From: Irineochytrium annulatum
Taxonomy: Eukaryota > Chytridiomycota > Chytridiomycetes > Chytridiales > Chytridiaceae
DNA length: 15,384 nucleotides
Direction of reading: 5' to 3'
Assembly (NCBI GenBank): GCA_027600665.1
Contig: JADGJL010000696.1
Coordinates: forward strand, 1 to 15,384
In this document: in pieces, positions 7,079 to 15,384 of the stretch
Position numbering within the stretch: the stretch's first letter is position 1
Layout: each line of letters begins with the position of its first letter
The notes under the pieces: model-generated
What the model was told of the DNA's origin: nothing
The model's database searches: none
Seen by the model: the letters and a program-made list of their open reading frames with translations, nothing else
Made by a program: the position numbers and the translations under genes

Positions 7079-8975
7079 ATGAAGATCAGCCTCGGGGGCG
7101 GCATCGAGGTGAAGGTTACCGCGCGCGAGTCCCCGCACCCGGACCGCGGCCCCGGCGGTGGCGACGGCGATGCGCCCGACGAGACGACCTCGCTCCTGCC
7201 AGTGGCGCCTCCGCGCGCAGACCCTGTTGCCCTTTCCGATCCCGAGCGTCTCGCAGGCGAGCCTGGCTACGTCTCCTCGGAACCCGTGGCCGGCACCATC
7301 CTGAGCTCGTGCATCAACCTGACGAATACGATCCTGGGCTCGGGGATGCTCGTCATGGTAAGCTTGCCCTATCCGGATGCACACTTCGTGGCTGACTGGC
7401 CGACCCGATTCTAATTCCATGCCATTCACAGCCCGCAGCTCTCGACGCCGTCGGCATCCTCCCTGGCATCTTCTTCATGCTCCTCTCCGCCCTTCTCTCC
7501 ATCCACGGCCTGGTCCTCCTCGCCCGATGCGGCGCCCGCCTGCCCCCCGCGACGCGCCGGCACGCGGGCTTCGGCGCCGTGGCCGAGGTGTCGCACCCAT
7601 CGCTGGCCGTGTGGTTCGACGCCGCCGTGGCGGTGAAGTGCTTCGGGGTCGCCGTGAGCTACTTGGTCATCATCCGCGATCTGGCGCCCAGGGTCGTGGA
7701 GGCCATTTGGGCCGATGCGAGCGGATGGGAGGTGTCGAGGGTGTTCTGGGTCACGGCCGTCGTCGTGATTGTGGCGCCGTTTGTGTTCAGGAGGAATCTG
7801 GACTCGTTGAGGTTCACGTCGGCTTTGGCGCTGGGGGCGGTTGCATACCTGTTGTTGGTGGTAGTCGGGTTTTACATTTGGCCGGCGGAGGAGATGCTGC
7901 CGCGGCCCGGGAAGGAGGATCTGCACTGGGTGAAGATCGATGGCGGACTGTTGAGAACGCTACCGATCTTCGTGTTTGCGTTTGGATGCCACCAGAATGT
8001 GAGTTTGTTGTTGAAGTTGTGGTTGGGAGCGGTTGCTGGAGTTCTGTGACGACACAGAGGTGGAAGAGGGTGCTTCCGTCTTAGTCGTTGCTGCATGGTT
8101 GGACACGCCGTTGGGGCGATTCGTTTGGCCGCGGGTCACGACAAAAGAACAGGGAGTGCCCGAGGCTTGTTAAAACTTGATCTTATCTGAGGACCTAAAA
8201 CGGAAGCCCTTAGCCCTCTCTCTGTTCGTGTTCTTGCTTATCCTTCGCTGACGTCAGCTCTTCACAGATATTTCCTATTCACAACGAGCTCGCTGACAGC
8301 ACCCTCGCTCGCGTCAGCAGCGTCGCCACGTTGTCTGTCGGGGCGGCATTTGTCGTTTACCAGATCATTGGCGTTTTCGGCTATCTCTCCTTTGGACACG
8401 GTGTCGCAAGTAACATTATTGAGCAGTGTATGTATTTTGTCTGACGTGTTTGGCTTTATGTTAATTACAAATGCTAATTTTGTCCGCTGCTTTTAGACCC
8501 AGCCGGCCGGATTATAACGATTGGCCAGTTTGCCCTCTGCATCCTCTTCCTCTTTTCCTACCCGCTGCAAACGCATCCGGCCCGCGCGTGCATCAGCAGC
8601 ATCGTCTCGCACTTCTACCCTTCCGCCGCCTTACCGACATCCTCCTCTTCCTCCACCGCACCCAACACCATGTCCCGCCCTCGCCACATGATTATAACGC
8701 TCTTCCTCCTCGTCAGCACGTACGGCGTCGCCGTCACGGTGCCGGACCTGACGACCGTTCTCGCTCTCGTAGGCGCCACGGGCCACGCGACCATTTGTTA
8801 TATTTTGCCCGGGGTCATGTACATTGGGATGAGGAGAAAGCAGGACATGGTCGTCGGATGGCGGGATTGGGACATGATCGGGGCCCTCGCGCTTGCTAGT
8901 TTTGGGGCTGCGCTGATGGTGTTGAGCGTCGGCAGCCAGCTGGCGGAGTTAGGCAAGGGACCTGCCGTCGTTTGA
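7079..8975 (+). CDS. AVT-type vacuolar amino-acid transporter (AAAP family), 4 exons
   Basis: Exons 7079-7357, 7432-7998, 8268-8427 and 8497-8975 give 494 aa; introns are 74, 269 and 69 bp, GT-AG, with frames preserved. The protein belongs to the amino acid/auxin permease (SLC36/38, yeast Avt) family, which moves neutral or other amino acids with H+ across the vacuolar or plasma membrane. After a hydrophilic N-tail (about 1-68) comes the TM1 signature INLTNTILGSGMLVMPAALD (79-98, across the first splice). Next are a long run of hydrophobic segments and the conserved FAFGCHQN-IFPIHNEL (about 275-290, joined exactly at the second splice). Then follow GVFGYLSFGHGVASNIIEQY and, near the end, the final membrane segments. 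Family members have about 11 helices and this length is normal. An acidic di-leucine (ETTSLL, 35-40) fits a vacuolar address. ATG 7079 is the only ATG in this frame before TM1 that leaves a full N-tail. The exact substrate cannot be told. Confidence 0.92.
8247..8258. promoter_or_regulatory. 12-bp palindrome with CRE core inside the transporter's long intron
   Basis: GCTGACGTCAGC is a perfect palindrome holding the CRE/ATF core TGACGTCA (8249-8256). It lies 9 bp before the 3' splice site of the 269-bp intron. The CTGAC part probably serves as the branch site, so the CRE match may be accidental. Confidence 0.3.
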
Positions 8976-9225
8976 CGCCTTTTCAGATAGTCTGTATATC
9001 GTAGCCTGTATATCCAACATTGTACCATTTCCTGTTTATCCTGCATTATTATTTAAGTAAACATCTTTTCTTCGGCCAAGGCAAAAGTCCGCGAGCAGCG
9101 AGTGGAGGCTTCGTTATGGCAGTCCCAAGCCTTGACAGCTCCAAACGGCAAACGTCATTTCATTACAGTGCGACCCCCAACAACATCAAGACATCTCCAC
9201 CGATTAGCACTGCGACGACAACGAT
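8976..9225 (+). other. spacer between transporter and RasGEF genes, with an upstream ATG
   Basis: This holds the transporter's 3' end and the RasGEF leader. An ATG at 9116 opens a frame that overlaps the RasGEF start in a different frame. After removal of the first RasGEF intron it stops at 9376-9378 (about 70 codons). It shows no family resemblance and is noted as a possible uORF only. Confidence 0.5.
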
Positions 9226-12200
9226 ATGGCGCCGGCCGACGACCTCGGAGCCCGCGGCGCCGCGAGGAAGGTCCTCGACTCGCTGGATTCGAAGGCTCGG
9301 GCGGACCTGCTCGGTGAGTGTCAGGGAAGGTGCAGCTGCCTGGAGGCTACGTCTGACACTTTGCAGAGCTTCTACTGAGCGAGGCCGCTTCCAAGTCTAC
9401 GCTCCTCACGTCAACCGCGGCATCCGTGTCAGCACCGCCCGACGACCCATGGCTCGGAGTCCTGGTCGCTGTTGACCGGCTGCAGTCCGCCCATCCCGTC
9501 TTCGCCGCCGCGGCCGCATCCTCCCCTCGCCAACTCCTTCTCCGCCCGAGCTCGAATGCAACGAGCCCGGCATCCCGGGCGACGTCGCCGTCGCCGCCGA
9601 ATGTGCACCGCGCCGGCTCAGGCGGCGTGCCCATGGGTCTTACGAGCTCAACGTACTCAGCTCTCAGCTTTGTTGGCGGTACTGGGGAGCTGCTTTTTAT
9701 CCGGGCGCCGGACGACATGAACGCCGTCGTCGAGATCTTACGGGACCTGCAGCGGAATCCCCACGCCCGTGCCCTGTTCGACGGCATCGATGTGCCGCTG
9801 GAGGTCAGGGACACGAAGAGCAGATCCGGTGGGCGGCCCACAAACACCAGGCCGACGTCGAACCTCTTCGCGCTGATTGAGTCTCACATCGTCACCATGC
9901 TCCTCCTCGCGCCGTCGGTTATCCTTCGCTCCGCTTCTAACTCTGTCACAAAGCGGCCCCACAACGCCTCAAATCTCCCCTCCGCGACCCTCGCGCTCCT
10001 GAGGTCCACGTCCGCGAACTCCACCTTATCGACTGACTCAGCCGGCTCATCCCTAGGGCCCGTCGACGACCACCCGGCAACACCTCCCCATAACCCCGCG
10101 TTGCCGCTCACACCCGTCACCTCCCCGTCGCCCGCACCTTCCTCTCCACAGCATCAACCCGCCTCCTCGTCGACTCCGGCCTCCCTGCGCCGCATCCTGG
10201 CCTCCTCGACGCTCCTCTACTCTATCGTCGAGGGCCTCGTTTCCGCGCACGCCGACCGTCTGCTCGAGACAGAGAGCTTGGACCTGGATCGGTACTCAAG
10301 CCTATCCGACAAGATGGCGGAGGGCATCCAGAGCGTCGTGGCGGCCGTGAAGAGGATCAAAGGGTGGGAGACCGGGAAGGTCGTGGTCAAAGGGGATCCG
10401 GCGGGCGTGTATAGCGGACTGCTGGGCGGGGTGGAAACGTTTGTGCGATGTCTAATGGCGTACGTGGAGTTTGTGATCGAGGTGCTGCCGGCACCAGCGC
10501 AGCCGGTGGTCGCGGTGACGTTCGCGGAGGGCGAGAAAGGCGATCGCGAGACGAACGTTGGCGTTGTGGAACGGAGACGGAGATCAAGCGTGCCGGGGAA
10601 TGTAGTATCCGCGGTGGGCGATTCTGAGAGAGAGAGGAAGACGAGTAAGTCACTTGCCCCAGGCGTATTGTCCGGATGATGGCTAATTATGTTTTGTTTG
10701 CAAGTGAGCAGACGGATAAAGGCCTTTTTCTTGGAAGAGAAGCGGGCCAGTCACATGTCGACCTCCTCTGCGTCTTCCGACGACTCGATCAATAAAATCG
10801 AGAAGCCTACCGCCGACAGAAAGCGCCGGAAGAACAGCGACGTGAACCTCCAAACATCGAAGGTTAGCGCCGACGAGGCCCCACGCCTGCCGGAGGTGTC
10901 ACGAAATTACCATGTTCTGGACCGGCTACCACGGCAAATGAGCCGAAGCATGTCACAGGGCGAAGCCGCGCATGCACAGAGAATTAGTAAGTTGACAGAG
11001 TTGCTCCTTCATTAGCGTGCTAATTTCCGATAACTTAAAGGTGCCAACCCGCAAATCCTCCAACGCCCGGCTTCCCAACGCCTCCGCGTCGTCTCCGTCC
11101 TCCAGGGCAAAGACGACTGGCGCCTCCGCCTTCCGACCGAGGAAGACTGGTCGGACCACCCCGACCCGTCCTCCGTCTCCTCTGTTCCCTCGAGCCCGAC
11201 TTACCTTACCCCGGCATCCGCCGTAACCTCCCGCTCCGCGACCTCGAAGCGGAAGGACCGCTGGTCCCAGCTCCTCGACGAGGTTACGGCCACATCGACT
11301 GAGGCTCTCGGCGGGCTCGACCGTGTGGACCCCGCGGTTATGATGATGATCCGATCCGCGTCGAATGCGTCCGCCGTCGTCCACGCGACGCCGCCGCTGA
11401 GCCCACTAAGGCTCGAGTCGCACCAGCCCGGGTTGTTACCGCAGGACGTCGACGACGATGAGCGCATCCCACTGTCGACACTGCGGAGGCATCTGAACGC
11501 CACGGCGCTGCCGCAACAGGACGAGGTCGGAAGGCTCAGCCTCGACGCGCCGTCGTCCAAGGGGTCCTCCATGGGCGGGCCGCTGGGAACGCGCGGGGCC
11601 GAGTCGGACCTTGAGAGTGGGGGCGGCATGTCGGACGCGGATGGAACCGGCTCGGCGGCGACGGGGCGGGCGAGCAGGGCGACTTTTGATAGCTTGAAGG
11701 TTGTGGGGCGACGGGGCGGGCAGAGGATCCCGACGTTTGATAGTAGGGGTAGGAAAATTGGTGTGTTGGACCATGGGAGATTTGAGAGCAATGCCTCGGC
11801 AGGTGCGGGTGGGCGTGGAGTGGAGGATGACTTCGACCAAGGGACGGGAGGCGGCGGGTCGAGCTCAGGCAGCATCTCGGTTAAAGGGAACCTGTTGTAC
11901 TTGAATGAAGACGGGGCCGATGTGCTTGTGATGGAGATGTTGAGTGGGAGGCTGCAGATTGTCGCGGGGACGTTGGAAAAGCTTTTGTTCCGGTTGGCGG
12001 ACGAGAACATACAAGGTTTGCCTTTTTTTCGGTAGTAGGAGTTAACTTAACCGTCTGCTATAGATATGGAATTTGTTGATTGCCTCATATTATGCCACTC
12101 CTTCTTCATCTCATCGCTGGATTTGCTGGACAACCTCATTATGCGGTACAACGTGCGAGCGCCGGAGAACCCGAGTCAGGACGAGCTCGAGTACTATGCA

Positions 12201-13781
12201 AAGTGGCGCCGGCCGATTCAGATGAAGTGCGTCTTCTTTCTGCATCCTGCCTTCTCCTTCCGTCTTTCTGCACGATGTCGAATTTACCCTAACGTTACTT
12301 CAGGGTGCTAACTGTGATCGGCCGATGGGTGAAGCTTATGTTCGAGGACTTTGCTGCCGACCCGAGCCTCCGCGAAAGGGTGGAGATTTTCCTTGGGGAC
12401 GTCGCTATGGATGGATATAAGAACGAGTCCGACCGCATTCGTCGAACGGCAGCCGTTCAGGTAATTACTTTTAACCTTACTTCAACATTATTGTTCTCTT
12501 TTCGTATGGCTTATCGTCATTCTCTCGATAGGCGGCTTCAATTGCGACTCGCACGCAGAATGCCCCGCATCCGATCCAGTCGCTGTACCACGACCACGAC
12601 GCCGATGACGAGGCCGACGATGCGGAGGATGAAACCCAAAGCCCGTCGAGCCCCTCCCGGCGCCGAGCCGCAAAAGTGCCCCAGGCCTTACCCTTCCCCG
12701 AGGCCCCGCTCCCTCCAGCGACCTCCCGTACTTCGTCCTCATCCCAGGCGGAGTTAGGCCGTATTCTCCTTTATGATGCCCGGGATCTGGCGAGGTATCT
12801 TACCGTGGCGGACCAGCAGGGCTTCCTTTCGCTCGCGGGCGTGGATTACCTGGCGAAGTTGTCTGGCAGCGATGTGCTGGGCGTGGGAAGCCTTCTCGTC
12901 GGGTCCAGCGCGAAAGTCGGGAGAAAGGTCGACCTTTTTGCGGCGAGGGCGAACTCGTTAAGGAACTGGGTTGCCTTAGAGGTGTGCAGCGTGAGGGCGT
13001 TGAAGCAGAGGCGGAAGGTCGTTGAGCGGTTTATCCACGTTGCAAAGGTTAGTTCTGCTCTTTTCGTGACGGTGTGGCAATGTATTGATGATGTCCTCTA
13101 TTTTTATAGCACTGCCGCGAGCACAATAACTTCCACACATCCCTCTTCATTGTATCGGGCCTCCTCTCACCCGCCGTCCAACGTCTGAAGAAGACGTGGG
13201 AGGGCATCGCCTCCAAGGACCTCTCCTACCTCCGCGGCCTTGAGCAGCTTCTGGACCCGTCCGCCAATATGCGCATCCTCCGCAAGGCGCAGTCTACATC
13301 TTCTACGCCCTCTTTACCCTTTTTCCCCCTTGTCATGAAGGACCTCACGTTCCTGAACGACGGCAACGCTGCCACCAGTTCCGCAACCGACTCGACGATC
13401 TCTGCGGACCCCACCGTCTCGACGTCGTCGTCAGGCTCGTCCGGGAATGCGAAATCGATTCCGCTGATTAACTTTGAGAAGTACCGCGGCCTCGTCTCGA
13501 TGCTGGCGAAATACGTCCAGCCGGCATCCGACCCGTACGAGTTCGGTGCGGCCATCTTGCCGCTCGTGCGGGGTCTTCCGGCGTGCCTGGCCAACACGGG
13601 GACGCATCCGTGGCTGGGCGGGCAGATGGAGAAGGGAGGCGTGGATCTTGCTGGGAGGACGGCGTACTGGGAGCAGTTGGTTGCGTTCGCGGAAGGGAGG
13701 TTGGAGGCCGCGAAGGATGATGGGGCCATGGGACGGGCTTGGAGTATCGCAGCAGCGGTAGATGGGGAGGATATTTCCTAG
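9226..13781 (+). CDS. Ras guanine-nucleotide exchange factor (RasGEF-N + Cdc25 catalytic domain), 8 exons
   Basis: Exons: 9226-9313, 9367-10644, 10705-10986, 11041-12015, 12064-12226, 12304-12460, 12532-13047, 13110-13781; introns 48-77 bp, GT-AG. Their sum is 4131 nt, an exact open frame of 1376 aa. The product should load Ras-like GTPases with GTP. Residues ~840-975 are the RasGEF N-terminal (LTE1/REM) module: GTLEKLLFRLADENIQ (859-874), FISSLDLLDNLIMRYN, KVLTVIGRWVKLMF. Residues ~1060-1300 are the Cdc25 domain: DARDLARYLT (from 1063), HNNFHTSLFIVSGLLSPAVQ with RLKKTW, PSLPFFPLVMKDLTFL (about 1220-1235), then LINFEKYRGL (from about 1272). About 40 Ser/Thr-rich residues precede LINF. Residues 1-840 have two mainly helical blocks (about 80-215, 305-405), long Ser/Pro-rich linkers and basic patches; I recognise no SH3, PH or Ras-binding domain there. 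Start 9226 is the first ATG in frame. Paralogue identity (Cdc25, Bud5, Lte1-like) is undecided. Confidence 0.92.
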
Positions 13782-14318
13782 ACTGTGGAACTACCTTTTT
13801 TTTCTTTTCGTTTGTCGTTCACCGTTGTGCTTTGTGGATCTTCATTGTTTATTTGCTGCACTCCGTTTTTTATTTATGACCAAATGATTGTTTTTCTATG
13901 AACGTTTCCCGGTGTGGGCTGTTCATTATTTGCTAGGAATACCTACCTCATTACCTACATGCAAAACTCATTCAACGGGCCTCATCTCTTCACCTTGTTT
14001 GACATAGTTTGATAGGCTTGATGATTGCTTTGTTTCTATGGCAGCCTTTTCTGTGCCACATCTCGTTGTACATCCTTAGATCATCTCGTTGTACATCCTT
14101 AGATTACACGATAACCTCTGTGGGAAACTAAACGCAATATTAAGCTGTATCGACCTAGTCGCGAGAGAGAAAAAGACTGACACATAACAGGTCGAGGAGG
14201 TGTTGCAAAGTCAAAAGCATTAATGCATTACCGCAGCCATGTATTATCCCACTCGTCCATAGAGTTCTCTTATCATCACGCATCTGTTCTCGCCCCTCTT
14301 CCGCTAAACAATGATAGC
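13782..14318. other. convergent intergenic region
   Basis: The RasGEF (plus) and SNARE (minus) genes end toward each other here, so this holds both 3' untranslated regions. It is T-rich and shows a T-tract just after the RasGEF stop (about 13795-13810). It also contains the 23-bp tandem duplication listed separately. No coding region or RNA gene was recognised. Confidence 0.7.
14059..14104. repeat. perfect 23-bp tandem duplication
   Basis: The unit CATCTCGTTGTACATCCTTAGAT occurs at 14059-14081 and again, identically and without a gap, at 14082-14104. Each copy contains TGTACAT, which resembles a Puf-protein core (UGUA) if transcribed in the RasGEF sense. Identity of the two copies suggests a recent slippage or duplication. 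Confidence 0.95.
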
Positions 14319-15260
14319 CTATTTATCCAACACCCCCGCCAATTTCCGATTTGTAACCGCCATCGCCTCGCCCGCCCTGGCCGTCACGTCCCCGAACGCC
14401 AATATCCTCTCCGTCTGGGCGTCCAGCTCGTGGCCCATCACGCCGGCCGCCTCTCTCAGCCTCCGCAACCCGGCACTCATCCGCGACAGGTTGCTGTCGA
14501 TCTCGGCCGTCGCGCGAGCGTGCTCGGCCTCGAAGGCGGCGTGCTCGTCGGTCGTTGGGGTGTCAGGGACGGTGAGGGTGGTGGATGAGTCTTGCGGCGG
14601 TGGTGGGGAGTTGGATTTGAGGGCGTTGATGAGGCGTTGGGTGCGGCGGGATTCGAGAGCCTTGCGATCCGGGGGGGATGCTAACGGCGCGTCATCCCCT
14701 TCTTCGTCGTCGGCATCCACTTCCAAGGCGTCGTCGTCACCACCGGCGGGGCGGTCTGAATCCTTCTCCAGCTTCTGGGCGAGCTTCTTGTCCCGTCTCC
14801 TCTTCATGAACTTCGGGAGGTGGAACCATCTGCGCGTTGCATGCGATGGTCAATATGACACAAGGAAAGAAGGAGAAAAGGCACAGCAGTTTACACCTCT
14901 GCAGTCTTCGAAGCTCCTGCACCCTTCCGTCGGCCTGCTGCGCCCTGGACTCAATCCTCTCAATCGAGCTCTCAATGTTGTCCAGCCGCTCTAACATCGC
15001 CCCATCAGTCAACACTTCCTCCCTTCCTTCAATCTAATACCGTTTTGCACAGCAAGCTTCATCAGCGCCCCAGCGGCGGTGATCTGAGCTCCCTCCAGCT
15101 TCCGCAGGGACGACCGCGTCCGCTCGACCGAGTCGGCCGTCACCCGGCCGCACTCGGCACGGAGCGCGCGGGTCTGCTCGACGACGAGGTCCTCCTCGTC
15201 AGAGTCGTGGTGGCGCCAACGGGGGTGCATGTGGGACTTGCCGGAGCCAGCTTCTCGCAT
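14319..15260 (-). CDS. SNAP-25/Sec9/SNAP-29-type Qbc-SNARE, 3 exons
   Basis: Minus-strand exons 15260-15041, 14990-14897 and 14829-14319 give 274 aa; introns are 50 and 67 bp. Such proteins supply two of the four helices of a SNARE bundle and drive vesicle fusion, usually at the plasma membrane with a syntaxin and a synaptobrevin. The Qb helix spans residues ~44-104 with zero-layer Gln72 (LAVQN-ERLDNIE, joined across the first splice). The Qc helix spans ~214-272 with zero-layer Gln243 (HELDAQTERI). Spacing around both Gln aligns well with SNAP-25. Between them is a basic patch (KFMKRRRDKK, ~111-120), then an acidic and Pro-rich linker. The only Cys is Cys37, so there is no palmitoylated Cys cluster and no membrane anchor, as in SNAP-29 and yeast Sec9. 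Sec9 has a long N-terminal extension that is absent here. The start is uncertain: an in-frame ATG at 15347 would add 29 residues, but the sequence from 15260 suffices. Confidence 0.9.
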
Positions 15261-15384
15261 GTTTTGATGGTTGTCAAATTTTACAGGCAGATCAAGAAAG
15301 CTTATCACCTTCATCAACCGTCGGAGGAACAGGGGATGCAGCAACATAAACAATGCGCTATATTAAGAAATAGAAGTGTAACGG
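15261..15384 (-). promoter_or_regulatory. upstream region of the SNARE gene, cut by the window end
   Basis: Only about 120 bp are present. The frame of the SNARE gene stays open upstream through an ATG at 15347, so part of this may be coding. I see no clear promoter element. Confidence 0.3.

Noticed and set aside
7013..7926. Two minus-strand open frames antisense to the transporter
   Set aside because: Composition-driven shadows rich in Arg, His and Gln; the plus strand carries clear transporter motifs.
9347..9847. Minus-strand open frame (166 codons) over RasGEF exon 2
   Set aside because: Antisense shadow of an exon whose frame and splice sites agree; no family resemblance.
3431..11835. 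About 16 shared bases (AGTGGAGGATGACTTC) between the AT-rich stretch near 3431 and RasGEF exon 4 near 11817
   Set aside because: Flanks do not match and no biological link is apparent; most likely coincidence.
11201..12010. Long minus-strand open frame (269 codons) over RasGEF exon 4
   Set aside because: It lies antisense to a well-supported exon, is low-complexity and Ser/Pro-rich, and shows no domain. High GC with strong codon bias keeps the complementary frame open.

Overview
The window looks like a gene-dense, GC-rich fungal chromosome segment. I read 19 GT-AG introns in four host genes. Eighteen are 48-94 bp long and one is 269 bp, and many carry a CTAAY-type branch site just before the 3' splice site. 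The gene set (AVT-type amino-acid transporter, Cdc25-type RasGEF, SNAP-25-type SNARE, VPS62 protein with ricin-B lectin domains) plus a Ty1/copia element fits a fungus. An early-diverging (chytrid-like) one is plausible, but the sequence alone does not settle the taxon.

Layout. (1) 1-~3100, plus strand: the 3' part of a decayed Ty1/copia retrotransposon, with the end of integrase, then reverse transcriptase, RNase H, a polypurine tract and the likely start of the 3' LTR. It carries an internal TGA, at least one clear frameshift, and an intron-like segment holding a 45-bp tandem repeat. (2) ~3100-3599: AT-rich, no gene seen. (3) 3600-6344, minus strand: an eight-exon gene for a protein of about 753 residues with two ricin-B beta-trefoils, a short apple/PAN-like cysteine segment and a VPS62 domain. 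One exon has an uncompensated frame break. (4) 6345-7078: divergent intergenic region. (5) 7079-8975, plus: four-exon vacuolar-type amino-acid transporter, 494 aa. (6) 9226-13781, plus: eight-exon RasGEF, 1376 aa. (7) 13782-14318: convergent intergenic region with a perfect 23-bp tandem duplication. (8) 14319-15260, minus: three-exon SNAP-25/Sec9-type double-SNARE protein, about 274 aa.

The host genes do not form an operon-like pathway. Loosely, three of the four concern vacuole or membrane traffic (VPS62 protein, vacuolar-type transporter, SNARE) and one is a Ras activator, which may be chance. I found no CRISPR, tRNA, rRNA or defence-system signature. The most unusual items are the lectin-VPS62 architecture with its frame break, the intron-like repeat-bearing segment in the copia pol region, and the large uncharacterised N-terminal part of the RasGEF. 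Gene models come from manual splicing, joined where reading frame and family conservation agree on both sides of each intron.
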